A stretch of DNA of 63,027 bases from Aquibacillus sediminis (GTDB lineage Bacteria > Bacillota > Bacilli > Bacillales > Amphibacillaceae), in NCBI RefSeq assembly GCF_005870085.1, contig NZ_SZNM01000022.1:1-63027 (forward strand), in the 5' to 3' direction. Positions 1-7,233 of this stretch are shown here, piece after piece. The position numbers and the translations under genes were made by a program. Each line of letters begins with the position of its first letter. Within the stretch, counting starts at the first letter, position 1. The notes under the pieces are model-generated. The model saw nothing but the letters and a program-made list of their open reading frames with translations. It made no database searches and had not been told where the DNA came from.

Positions 1-364
<364 letters not shown>

Positions 365-470
365 AAAGAGTGTCTTTCACTCATACAAAAACTAGCTTTT
401 AAAAATTGATTCAGGGTAGTCTGTTTCAAATAAATGAAACATCTTACCTAATCTGTTTCATACTGGTTGT

Positions 471-491
471 TTTGTTCAGTTTTCAAAGATC
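471..491 (-). promoter_or_regulatory. boxA-like antitermination signal in rRNA leader
   Basis: On the minus strand the 16S leader reads GATCTTTGAAAACTGAACAA, the typical Bacillaceae rRNA-leader boxA region bound by Nus factors. It lies between the promoter at 521-549 and the 16S start. The assignment rests on similarity to known leaders. Confidence 0.6.
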
Positions 492-520
492 AAACGCTGT
501 CTGTAACAGCGACGATATAT

Positions 521-549
521 ATAATATCATTGTTTGTTGTTGGTGTCAA
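521..549 (-). promoter_or_regulatory. rRNA operon promoter (proximal, sigma-A)
   Basis: On the minus strand TTGACA (549-544) is followed by a 17-base spacer and TATTAT (526-521). AT-rich DNA immediately upstream, about 550-580, could serve as an UP element. It directs transcription into the 16S gene about 150 bases downstream. Confidence 0.85.
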
Positions 550-617
550 TAATTTATTTGAATTATTTTTTATGAAGTTTCTTTAAGGACAACTTCTTTT
601 TCCTAACAACAAAAAAT

Positions 618-646
618 AATATAGCATATATATTATTCATTAGCAA
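618..646 (-). promoter_or_regulatory. possible second (distal) rRNA promoter
   Basis: On the minus strand TTGCTA (646-641), a 17-base spacer and TATATT (623-618) form a plausible second sigma-A promoter about 100 bases upstream of the first. Tandem P1/P2 promoters are usual for Bacillus rRNA operons. The hexamers are weaker than at the proximal site, and the surrounding 550-690 stretch is simply AT-rich. Confidence 0.45.
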
Positions 647-692
647 TAGTTTTTTAAAACATTATATAAAAATGCTACTAGCTAAATCTTAT

Positions 693-914
693 CTATTCGT
701 ATTTAATCTTTTTAGGTATGTATCTCAAACACTCATCTTCACTTGCAACTCTTCGAAATAATTGAAATAACAGACGATACCTCTCATCCATCGCCCGCTT
801 TACCATATGATCAATTCGATTGTCATTTAAATCTAATAGTAAATCCTCTAGTTCTCGTTTTATTAAATATTCAACTTCTTTTTTCTCCATTTCATTCATT
901 AACATTCCTAACAC
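693..914 (-). CDS. Small conserved-type hypothetical protein, 73 aa
   Basis: A short, highly charged, probably helical protein (MNEMEKKEVEYLIKRELEDL near the N-terminus). I do not recognise a named family, though it reads like real coding sequence. I chose a GTG start at 914 because TTTAGGAGTG sits 8 bases upstream. The longer reading frame from an ATG at 965 has no ribosome site and would add 17 residues. It is divergent from pdaB and sits between that gene and the rRNA promoter region. A sporulation role is only a guess from the neighbours. No membrane segment or cysteine pair stands out beyond a single Cys near the C-terminus. Confidence 0.65.
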   Translation of the reverse strand: MLGMLMNEMEKKEVEYLIKRELEDLLLDLNDNRIDHMVKRAMDERYRLLFQLFRRVASEDECLRYIPKKIKYE

Positions 915-973
915 GTAAGTCACTCCTAAAGACATATTCTTTTTTATTTTTACCATATGACTCATTTTTATAA

Positions 974-1001
974 TGAATAAACAAATTCTTCATTCATATT
1001 A
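974..1001 (+). promoter_or_regulatory. possible sporulation-sigma promoter for pdaB
   Basis: TGAATA (974-979) and CATATTA (995-1001) resemble sigma-G or sigma-E elements in front of a gene that is sporulation-controlled in B. subtilis. The 15-base spacing is shorter than the usual 16-18, so this is weak. Confidence 0.25.
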
Positions 1002-1050
1002 AAAAAATCTGCTCATAAACTTATAGCAAGTCCAATAAGGGGGAGGAAGT

Positions 1051-1812
1051 ATGCAACACTTTTACACATTAAAGATAGGAAACTGGAAAAAGTGGGGATT
1101 ACTAGTTGTTGGTGCATTATTCACGGCTTTTTTTCTGTGGATTGAAGTAGAAAGTTCCTACTCAGTGTTTTCACCTAAAGAAGAGGCTACGGCACTAAGT
1201 AAAGGTAGTGAAGATGATCCTAATATTGCACTAACGTTTAATATTTCATGGGGGAATGAAAAGGTAGAACCAATTTTGGAAAAGTTAAAGAAACATGATG
1301 TACAAGCAACATTTTTTCTTAATGGAGAATGGGCGGAGCGACACCCAGATATTGTGAAGGAAATTGATGAAGAAGGCCATGAAATTGGTATGATGGGCTA
1401 TCATTATAAGAGTTATGTTAAACTAGATCCAAATGAGGTAAGAAAAGATTTAAATCAAGCCAAAAGTACATTTGATAAGTTAGGGTTCCCTGATATTGAA
1501 TTAGTAAGGACTCCGAACGGGCACATCAATCAAGAAGTTTTAGAAATAGTAAGCCAACAAGGATACCAAGCGATTCAATGGAACATTAATCCTAAGGACT
1601 GGAAAAACCCTGGTACACAAACGATTATAGATGAGGTTATGAAAACCACATCGAACGGGGATATTATATTACTTCACGCCTCTGACTCAGTGAAACAAAC
1701 TCCAAAAGCTCTCGACACTATTCTTCCAGGCTTAAATAATAAGGGGTTTGAATATGTAAGTATATCTGAACTTATATCAAGAGCAGATTCACAATCTAAA
1801 GAGGTAGAGTGA
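1051..1812 (+). CDS. pdaB: PdaB, sporulation polysaccharide deacetylase-family protein
   Basis: A 253-residue member of the NodB-fold carbohydrate esterase family 4, required in B. subtilis for stable spore cortex and late sporulation. One N-terminal membrane segment (about 15-31) anchors an extracytoplasmic domain (about 58-245). The expected TFD motif reads TFN (Asn64), and the usual His-rich metal motif 2 is replaced by MMGYHYKSY (about 114-122). The metal site is therefore degenerate and the protein is probably not a normal deacetylase. LLHASD near residue 210 is conserved. The start is backed by the strong ribosome site GGGGGAGGAAG. It is divergent from the 73-aa gene and convergent with kbaA. 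Confidence 0.9.
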   Translation: MQHFYTLKIGNWKKWGLLVVGALFTAFFLWIEVESSYSVFSPKEEATALSKGSEDDPNIALTFNISWGNEKVEPILEKLKKHDVQATFFLNGEWAERHPDIVKEIDEEGHEIGMMGYHYKSYVKLDPNEVRKDLNQAKSTFDKLGFPDIELVRTPNGHINQEVLEIVSQQGYQAIQWNINPKDWKNPGTQTIIDEVMKTTSNGDIILLHASDSVKQTPKALDTILPGLNNKGFEYVSISELISRADSQSKEVE

Positions 1813-1830
1813 TAAACTTGTTTAACATTA

Positions 1831-1871
1831 AAGAGGACAGGCCTTTATTTAGAAGTAAAGCCTGTCCTCTT
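1831..1871. terminator. bidirectional terminator between pdaB and kbaA
   Basis: A perfect 12-base inverted repeat, AAGAGGACAGGC (1831-1842) and GCCTGTCCTCTT (1860-1871), lies between the converging pdaB and kbaA genes. T-rich sequence follows on the plus strand. Confidence 0.85.
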
Positions 1872-1873
1872 AC

Positions 1874-2464
1874 TTATTTCCTTTCTGTTATCCTGTGTAA
1901 TACCAGTAATTGATATGTATTACAAACTAATAAAGGGATGATCATAAGCCACGTATAATCATTACCACTAGCTCGCAAACCTGGTACCCACTCAATTGTT
2001 GTGATCACAATCATAAAGAAAAGGGCTGGTATAAATGCCTTCCTATTTGTTTCTTTTGCTTTAATTCCTGAAATTATCCATCCATATACAAATATAGCAA
2101 CTGCTACTAATATATAGATATAAATGGAGGTTTCCCCATCTGATCCTTTATAACGAAAATATACTAAATCAAATAATGTAACTCCTATCAAAATAACTTG
2201 AATAGGCCCCCAAAGACCTCTAAACATTCCTAAACCAAATTGGTTAATAGTCAAGTACGCAAAGAAGCCCATTTGACTGACTAAACTAAACACAAATCCC
2301 AATCCAATAAAGAAGATAAGCAATCCAAATATCTCAAAAACATCAATGGGATTTAGAAATGCTGCATATGTTTCGGATTTCACAAAAAAACTTGTAAGTA
2401 GTGTTGATATTCCGCCTATCAATAATGTTGTAAAAAACAAGCGAACCAAATTTCGACTTTTCAC
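1874..2464 (-). CDS. kbaA: KbaA, activator of the KinB sporulation-signalling pathway
   Basis: A 196-residue integral membrane protein with about six hydrophobic segments spread over its whole length. It matches the KbaA family, which in B. subtilis is needed for KinB kinase to feed the sporulation phosphorelay. The location between pdaB and gerD is the same as in B. subtilis. The start is GTG at 2464, with TAGGGGGAT 6-7 bases upstream. It converges on pdaB and diverges from gerD, so it appears to be a single-gene unit ending at the shared terminator. The family call is by similarity; no catalytic motif is expected. Confidence 0.85.
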   Translation of the reverse strand: MKSRNLVRLFFTTLLIGGISTLLTSFFVKSETYAAFLNPIDVFEIFGLLIFFIGLGFVFSLVSQMGFFAYLTINQFGLGMFRGLWGPIQVILIGVTLFDLVYFRYKGSDGETSIYIYILVAVAIFVYGWIISGIKAKETNRKAFIPALFFMIVITTIEWVPGLRASGNDYTWLMIIPLLVCNTYQLLVLHRITERK

Positions 2465-2521
2465 AATTTTATCCCCCTAAATGTGAACAACAGTTATATT
2501 TCTCTCTTGACAGTTTATCAT

Positions 2522-2576
2522 GAATGGTATGTTTTTTCCTTTGTCATACATATTTTTTAATGTGAATCCCATATTA
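2522..2576 (+). promoter_or_regulatory. candidate sigma-G promoter region for gerD
   Basis: Two overlapping sporulation-type arrangements are present. One is GAATG (2522-2526), 18 bases, CATACAT (2545-2551). The other is ACATA (2548-2552), 17 bases, CATATTA (2570-2576). The second -10 matches the sigma-G consensus exactly. gerD is sigma-G dependent in B. subtilis. I cannot say which one is used. Confidence 0.4.
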
Positions 2577-2623
2577 TAAATAAGTTAAATCGCACATAAC
2601 CGCACCGAAAGGAGTTGAATTTT

Positions 2624-3286
2624 ATGATGAAACAAATAAATCTTGTACTTATCTGCTCATGCGTTCTCCTATTAAGTGCATGCGGCGGTGGTGGCGGTCA
2701 ATCAAATGGAAGTGAAGCAAGTTATGAAGAAGTGAAAAAAATGGTTACAGATATATTAAAAACGGATGAAGGTAATAAGGCAATCACAGAAGTGTTAACC
2801 GATGAGGAAATGCAGAAAACGTTTGTTATTGAATCTAAAGTTGTAGAAGATTCTGTTACAAGTGCACTCACTTCAGACAAAGGAAAAGAATTTTGGAATA
2901 AAATGTTTGAAGACCCGAAGTTCGTTGAATCTTATGCAAAAGCGATGAAGGAACAACAAGAAGATGTTATAACTGGATTAATGAGTGACTCTGAATATCA
3001 AAAAAAAATGATCGAAATTTTACAGAACCCTGATATGGAAAAGCAACTGGTCAGTGTACTAAAGGGACAAGAATTTCGTGAACACTTAGAAAAAACGATT
3101 CAGGAAACCTTAGACTCGCCAATGTTTCAAGCAAAAATGGCTGATGTGATCTTGAAAGCTGCTGAAGAAATGAAACCAACCGAAGAATCTGGTGGTGAAT
3201 CTGGAGGAGAACAATCTGGAGAGTCCGGCGGTGGAGAACAGAGTGGATCCGGTGATGAACAAGACGGAGGTGGCGGTGGACAGTAA
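2624..3286 (+). CDS. gerD: GerD, spore germination lipoprotein
   Basis: A 220-residue lipoprotein of the spore inner membrane that helps cluster nutrient germinant receptors (family knowledge). A signal peptide ends in the lipobox LLSAC with Cys20 as the lipidated residue. A Gly run follows, then a helical middle domain (about 30-185). The last 35 or so residues are low-complexity Gly/Ser/Glu/Gln. The ATG at 2624 is preferred because AAAGGAG lies 9 bases upstream. An upstream in-frame TTG at 2615 abuts that ribosome site and is unlikely. The gene stands alone, divergent from kbaA and convergent with salA. Confidence 0.9.
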   Translation: MMKQINLVLICSCVLLLSACGGGGGQSNGSEASYEEVKKMVTDILKTDEGNKAITEVLTDEEMQKTFVIESKVVEDSVTSALTSDKGKEFWNKMFEDPKFVESYAKAMKEQQEDVITGLMSDSEYQKKMIEILQNPDMEKQLVSVLKGQEFREHLEKTIQETLDSPMFQAKMADVILKAAEEMKPTEESGGESGGEQSGESGGGEQSGSGDEQDGGGGGQ

Positions 3287-3462
3287 AAGTTAAAATACTT
3301 AACACTCCCACCACCATTCTAACAAAGGTCGAGGTGTCTTGTTCCCCCCAAAGTTAAAGACAGACCTCGACTTGGTCACTTTAGTCTCCAAAGGGGATTG
3401 ATTTAAGACCTCAAGGGAGAGGCAATGGAGCTGAACTTAGCTATACACTTTTATCTTTCTAG

Positions 3463-3497
3463 AAAAAAGGGGCTGATCTGATTCAGCCCCTTTTTTT
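3463..3497. terminator. bidirectional terminator between gerD and salA
   Basis: GGGGCTGA (3469-3476) pairs perfectly with TCAGCCCC (3483-3490) and is flanked by A6 on the left and T7 on the right. It can therefore stop transcription on both strands. It overlaps the last base or two of salA. Confidence 0.9.
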
Positions 3498-4548
3498 ACT
3501 CTTCAAATTTTTCAACTACTTTAGCAGCCAATTTTCTATATTCTTTACCGTTTGGATGATCTTCTTGATAAACAGATGGTGCAAATACATCCTCTTCTTC
3601 ATATGGTTGTTGGAGAGACAAATGACCTAATACTTTTGTTTGCAGTGCCTCGGCTAATTTATTGCCTCCACCTTTTCCAAAGACATATTCCTTTTCTCCT
3701 GTTACTTTGCTTTCAAAATAAGACATGTTTTCGACCACACCTAAGATTTCATGGTCTGTCGTTAGTGCCATTTGTCCTGCTCTTGCTGCAACAAATGCTG
3801 CAGTTGGATGTGGTGTTGTAACAATAATTTCTTTAGAAGAAGGAATCATGTTATGAACATCAAGAGCTACATCACCAGTTCCGGGTGGTAAATCTAGCAA
3901 TAAATAGTCAAGATCGCCCCATTCAACTTCTTTAAAAAAGCTGGTCAGCATTTTACCTAATCGAGGGCCACGCCATATGACTGGAGAATTATCCTCAACA
4001 AAGAAACCCATCGAAATGACTTTTACCCCAAATCTCTCAACAGGAACAATCCTGTTTCCTTTTAAAGATGGGCGTTTCTCCACTCCCATCATATCTGGAA
4101 CACTAAAACCATAAATATCAGCATCGATGATACCTACTTTTTTACCCAATCGAGCAAGTGCAACAGCTAAATTAACTGTAACTGTTGATTTACCAACGCC
4201 ACCTTTACCACTAGCTACAGCGATAAAGTTTGTACCAGAATCGCCACTTAACAGAGAAGTATCTTTTTCAGAAGCTGGTTGAAATTTTTGGATAATTTCA
4301 TCTGGTAATTGACTGAAACGAAGTCCAACCGTTACGGCACCTTCTCGCTTTAACACATTTACAACTTCTTGTTGGAGCTGCATCTGTTCTGCGGTATTTG
4401 TTTTGCCTATTGCAAGCTTAACGCTTACATGTTTCTTTTCTTCTTTAATTGTAATTTCTTCAACCCCGCCAGTTTCTTCGAAGGTTTTATGTAAAAATGG
4501 ATCCTTAATAGGATTTAATAGATTTAATACCTGTTCCTTTGTCAACAT
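3496..4548 (-). CDS. salA: SalA/Mrp-family P-loop ATPase
   Basis: A 350-residue ApbC/Mrp-type ATPase. Members carry or assemble Fe-S clusters, and in B. subtilis SalA regulates scoC and exoprotease genes. An N-terminal MIP18-like domain (about 1-90) precedes the deviant Walker A GKGGVGKST (about 113-121), the switch region DADIYG and LPPGTGD. The start ATG at 4548 matches the family N-terminus (MLTKEQVL) and has GGTGA 7 bases upstream. The reading frame is open 35 codons further upstream, with a weaker alternative ATG at residue -7. It sits between gerD and cwlD, as in B. subtilis. Confidence 0.88.
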   Translation of the reverse strand: MLTKEQVLNLLNPIKDPFLHKTFEETGGVEEITIKEEKKHVSVKLAIGKTNTAEQMQLQQEVVNVLKREGAVTVGLRFSQLPDEIIQKFQPASEKDTSLLSGDSGTNFIAVASGKGGVGKSTVTVNLAVALARLGKKVGIIDADIYGFSVPDMMGVEKRPSLKGNRIVPVERFGVKVISMGFFVEDNSPVIWRGPRLGKMLTSFFKEVEWGDLDYLLLDLPPGTGDVALDVHNMIPSSKEIIVTTPHPTAAFVAARAGQMALTTDHEILGVVENMSYFESKVTGEKEYVFGKGGGNKLAEALQTKVLGHLSLQQPYEEEDVFAPSVYQEDHPNGKEYRKLAAKVVEKFEE

Positions 4549-4590
4549 TCTAACTTCACCATCCTTCATACTATTTACCTTATCAAAATT

Positions 4591-4599
4591 AGTATAACA
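4591..4599 (-). promoter_or_regulatory. extended -10 promoter for salA
   Basis: On the minus strand TGTTATACT gives an extended -10 element about 45 bases before the salA start. No good -35 hexamer is seen 16-18 bases upstream. Confidence 0.4.
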
Positions 4600-4767
4600 T
4601 AATAAAAGCATAAGCGCCCGGTTAGCAACGTACAGAGCTGATAGAAGTCTCATTAGTTGCTGGGCTCTTAAGCTGGGAGAGGTTGTTCCTATAATAGGCT
4701 AGAACTAGTCCAACATACATACTTTTATTACTGTGGTAAAAATTATAGGATGGTGTAAGACTTGTTA

Positions 4768-5487
4768 CTACTCTTCCTTTTCTTCAGAACCCTCAGTTAC
4801 ATAACGTAAAATTCCTTCATAAATACTGGCCGCCATCTTTCGTTGATAATCTTCTGTTTTTAATTGTTCACGTTCTTGAACATTAGATAAAAAACCGATT
4901 TCCACTAAAGCACCAGGAGTTTGCGCATGTTTCAATAAATACATATTAACAGCTCGCGCATCCCGATTCGTATTGTCCAAGTTTCTTTTAATTTCAGCTT
5001 GAATTAATTCGGCCAATTGTTCACTTTTTTCTAAAGAAGGGTAAAAGAATGTTTGTGCGCCACTCCACTTATCGGAAGGAAGAGCATTTAGATGAACACT
5101 AACGACAAAATCGGCTTCTTTTTCTTTAATTAAGTCGACTCGATTTCTTAAATCTTCTGCTTTTCTTCGCGAATAACCATCCGTATCTTCAGCTGCAAGG
5201 TCACGATCAGTCTCCCTAGTCATATAAACGAGTGCTCCAGCCTGTTGTAGATAGTTACGTAAATATTTTGAAACATCGAGTGCGATATCCTTTTCTAAGG
5301 TTTCATCTGCCCCTACGGCACCACCATCAACACCACCATGTCCAGGATCCAATACAATTGTTTTTCCGGCCAATGGTAAGGACCAGGTATTCCAAGTACT
5401 TGTTGATTTTTGTATTGGGTATTGTACTAACATCACTAAAAGGATTGCTCCAATAATCCAACCTGCTACTTTCACAGACTTTGTCAT
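4768..5487 (-). CDS. cwlD: CwlD, germination-specific N-acetylmuramoyl-L-alanine amidase
   Basis: A 239-residue zinc amidase (Amidase_3). With PdaA it makes muramic-delta-lactam in spore cortex so that germination lytic enzymes recognise it. One membrane segment (about 8-24) precedes the catalytic domain with LDPGHGG (His50), the metal Glu in ETLEKD (about 65), SVHLNA and the C-terminal VEIGFLSN. The ATG at 5487 is chosen because a GGGGGG ribosome site lies 8 bases upstream and because the length matches the family. The frame stays open to 5703, but that part runs into a composite repeat and is not credible protein. Confidence 0.92.
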   Translation of the reverse strand: MTKSVKVAGWIIGAILLVMLVQYPIQKSTSTWNTWSLPLAGKTIVLDPGHGGVDGGAVGADETLEKDIALDVSKYLRNYLQQAGALVYMTRETDRDLAAEDTDGYSRRKAEDLRNRVDLIKEKEADFVVSVHLNALPSDKWSGAQTFFYPSLEKSEQLAELIQAEIKRNLDNTNRDARAVNMYLLKHAQTPGALVEIGFLSNVQEREQLKTEDYQRKMAASIYEGILRYVTEGSEEKEE

Positions 5488-5520
5488 CTGCATTTCCCCC
5501 CATACATATTCCTGTTTCTC

Positions 5521-5549
5521 ACTATATGGGACAAGGTGTTTATTTATGA
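5521..5549 (-). promoter_or_regulatory. candidate sigma-E promoter for cwlD
   Basis: On the minus strand TCATAAA (5549-5543), 14 bases, then CATATAGT (5528-5521) closely fits the sigma-E pattern (KMATATT-N14-CATACANT). It sits 34 bases before the cwlD start, and cwlD is mother-cell expressed in B. subtilis. Confidence 0.55.
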
Positions 5550-5640
5550 CTGATTTATTACCAAACAACTTCACATAAGCTGTATTATGTGCAGTAACTT
5601 TGCCTTTTTGCATTCTGATTGAAATAAGTGTAATACTGTC

Positions 5641-5764
5641 GCTACGGCAGAATACTCCGCTTTCCGCGGGCACGGCCTCAGCTAACTTGGTAAAGAAAAC
5701 CACTTTACCAAGTGGATCTTCGGCTCGCGCTGTTCCTGCAGGAGTCTCCGTATTCTGCCTTCGC
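5641..5764 (-). repeat. Hairpin A1 of composite repeat
   Basis: A 124-base imperfect hairpin. The outer stem is GGCAGAATAC (5646-5655) with GTATTCTGCC (5750-5759). The tip stem is ACTTGGTAAAG (5685-5695) with CTTTACCAAGT (5703-5713). It closely resembles A3 at 51171-51294. Confidence 0.8.
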
Positions 5765-5878
5765 TGGTATAAGTTGGCTGATTATTGATAGATGTAATAC
5801 TTTATAAACTCAAAAACTATAAAATCAACATGGCATTTAATAAGCAATACACCATAAAACTTCAGAGTACTTGAAAAA

Positions 5879-5997
5879 GCGGAGGAAATACACGAAGACT
5901 CCCGTGGGACTAGTGGCCTCGGTGAGACCCCGCAGTGAGGGACGAGCGAGGAGGCTCACCAGCCCCCCCACAGGAAAGCGGAGTGTATTTCCGCAGC
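5879..5997 (+). repeat. Hairpin B1 of composite repeat
   Basis: A 119-base imperfect hairpin. The outer stem is GGAAATACAC (5884-5893) with GTGTATTTCC (5983-5992), and an inner GGTGAG/CTCACC stem lies near the tip. It is nearly the same as B3 at 51433-51550. Confidence 0.8.
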
Positions 5998-6089
5998 GGC
6001 TATTATCTCTCACTTTATAAAGGACATAAGAGAGAAATACGCATAATACAGCTTATGTGTAATAAATACACTCTATTAAAGATAAGCAC

Positions 6090-6122
6090 AAAAAAGACCC
6101 CCAACCAAATCGATTGAGAGCC
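6090..6122 (-). terminator. terminator after rpsI
   Basis: On the minus strand GGCTCTCAA pairs with TTGGGGGTC (three G-U pairs) and is followed by six T residues, 17 bases after the rpsI stop codon. Confidence 0.75.
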
Positions 6123-6138
6123 TTCCAACGTAGATATA

Positions 6139-6531
6139 TTAACGTTTTGAGAACTGTGGTGAACGACGAGCGCCTTTAAGACCGTATTTCTTACGTTCTT
6201 TCATACGAGCATCACGAGTTAGGAATCCTTCACGTTTTAAAGCTGTACGATATTCAGGATCTGCTTCTAATAATGCACGAGCAACTCCGTGACGAATTGC
6301 ACCAGCTTGACCAGTGAATCCTCCACCATCAACATTTACTAGTACATCATAGCTTCCTTCAGTTTCTGTAAGTGCTAAAGGTTGTTTAATGATTGTACGT
6401 AGTGTTTCATATGGGAAATAGCTTTCTGCATCGCGCTTGTTAACAGTAATTTTACCTGTTCCAGGAACTAAACGAACACGTGCAGTTGAACTTTTACGAC
6501 GTCCGGTACCGTAGTATTGTACTTGTGCCAC
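6139..6531 (-). CDS. rpsI: 30S ribosomal protein S9
   Basis: Complete 130-residue S9. It binds the 3' domain of 16S rRNA in the small-subunit head, and its Arg/Lys-rich C-terminal tail (ending SPQFSKR) reaches toward the P-site tRNA. The family signature [14 protein letters not shown] is present in the middle. The start is GTG at 6531, with AAGGAGGT 9 bases upstream. It lies 20 bases after rplM, forming the usual rplM-rpsI pair, and is followed by its own terminator and the first composite repeat. It is an ordinary member of its family. Confidence 0.97.
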   Translation of the reverse strand: MAQVQYYGTGRRKSSTARVRLVPGTGKITVNKRDAESYFPYETLRTIIKQPLALTETEGSYDVLVNVDGGGFTGQAGAIRHGVARALLEADPEYRTALKREGFLTRDARMKERKKYGLKGARRSPQFSKR

Positions 6532-6551
6532 GATTTGTTACCTCCTTTTAA

Positions 6552-6989
6552 TTATCCGCGAAGTTCGTAAACTTCTGGTTTTTGTGCTTGGTGATTATGT
6601 TCTGATCCTCTATACACATGCAATTTCTTACCCATTTTACGTCCAAGAGTTCCTTTTGGAAGCATACCTTTGACAGTAAGTTCTAGCATTTGTTCAGGAT
6701 ATTTTGTACGCATTTCATATGCATTACGTTCCTTCAAGCCACCTTGCCAGCCTGAGTGACGGTAGTACATTTTGTCATTAAGTTTGTTACCTGATAGTTC
6801 AATTTTTTCTGCATTGATGATGATGACATGGTCACCTGTGTCGACATGTGGCGTGTATGTTGGTTTGTGCTTACCACGTAAGATAGTAGCAACTTCACTT
6901 GCTAGACGACCTAACGTTTGACCTTCAGCATCCACAACATACCATTTGCGTTCGATATTATTTTCATTGGCCATGAAAGTTGTGCGCAT
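6552..6989 (-). CDS. rplM: 50S ribosomal protein L13
   Basis: Complete 145-residue L13, an early-assembling 23S rRNA-binding protein. The N-terminus [20 protein letters not shown] matches Bacillus L13 in length and position. The family signature near [18 protein letters not shown] is clear. The ATG at 6989 has AGGAGG about 8 bases upstream. It is first in the rplM-rpsI operon, with its own promoter at 7141-7167 and a hairpin leader of the L13 type, so it is probably autoregulated by the leader RNA. Confidence 0.97.
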   Translation of the reverse strand: MRTTFMANENNIERKWYVVDAEGQTLGRLASEVATILRGKHKPTYTPHVDTGDHVIIINAEKIELSGNKLNDKMYYRHSGWQGGLKERNAYEMRTKYPEQMLELTVKGMLPKGTLGRKMGKKLHVYRGSEHNHQAQKPEVYELRG

Positions 6990-7078
6990 GATCCGTACCT
7001 CCTATATATCAATCATTTTCTTTTTTAAATTACTTGATTATGACTTATTATTCAATGTTAAAGTGCATATATCTTATA

Positions 7079-7120
7079 TTCTACACGAGTTAACTTTCCG
7101 GGGCTAATCGTGGTATAGAA
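7079..7120 (-). ncRNA. L13-type ribosomal protein leader hairpin
   Basis: On the minus strand TTCTA and CACGA pair with TCGTG and TAGAA around a CCCCGG-containing loop. The hairpin sits between promoter and rplM. Position and the CACGA..CCCCGG..TCGTG pattern agree with the Firmicutes L13 leader, in which excess L13 is thought to repress the operon. The Rfam family is assigned from memory. Confidence 0.6.
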
Positions 7121-7140
7121 AATAAAATGCCATAGATCAT

Positions 7141-7167
7141 ATTATAACATTCAAGGGGTTTTGTCAA
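7141..7167 (-). promoter_or_regulatory. promoter of rplM-rpsI
   Basis: On the minus strand TTGACA (7167-7162) and TATAAT (7146-7141) lie 15 bases apart. The -10 is extended (TGTTATAAT), which compensates for the short spacer. It starts about 150 bases upstream of rplM. Confidence 0.75.
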
Positions 7168-7233
7168 TATAATGTGACACCTGGATGTGTTGTTTTTAAT
7201 AATTAATATTTTCCATTCAAATAATTAGATGAT

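Larger units (their letters stand above)
5572..6059 (+). repeat. Composite palindromic repeat, copy 1 (A-left, B-right)
   Basis: This 488-base unit fills the cwlD-rpsI gap. It is bounded by a perfect 18-base inverted repeat, CACATAAGCTGTATTATG (5572-5589) and its complement (6042-6059). Inside are hairpin A1 (5641-5764, minus orientation), a 114-base spacer and hairpin B1 (5879-5997, plus orientation). Related units occur at 10588-11204 and 51109-51604. Sequence outside the hairpins has drifted more here than in the other two copies. It contains no credible gene; reading frames crossing it give Arg/Pro/Ser-rich nonsense. It lies just downstream of the rpsI terminator and just upstream of the cwlD promoter. 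Confidence 0.75.

Noticed and set aside
3328-3372. Inverted repeat GTCGAGGTGTCT / AGACAGACCTCGAC after gerD
   Set aside because: Bulged stem with no T-run; the stronger terminator lies at 3463-3497. It may be only a weak fold.
4616-4673. Weak inverted repeat (GCCC..GCAAC / GTTGC..GGGC) between cwlD and salA
   Set aside because: Short interrupted stem and no T-run; too weak to call.
5488-5703. 72-residue N-terminal extension of CwlD
   Set aside because: It lies in the promoter and composite repeat and lacks a ribosome site; the family length fits the start at 5487.
5572-6059. Composite repeats as insertion sequences or CRISPR arrays
   Set aside because: No transposase frame in any copy, and no regularly spaced direct repeats with unique spacers.
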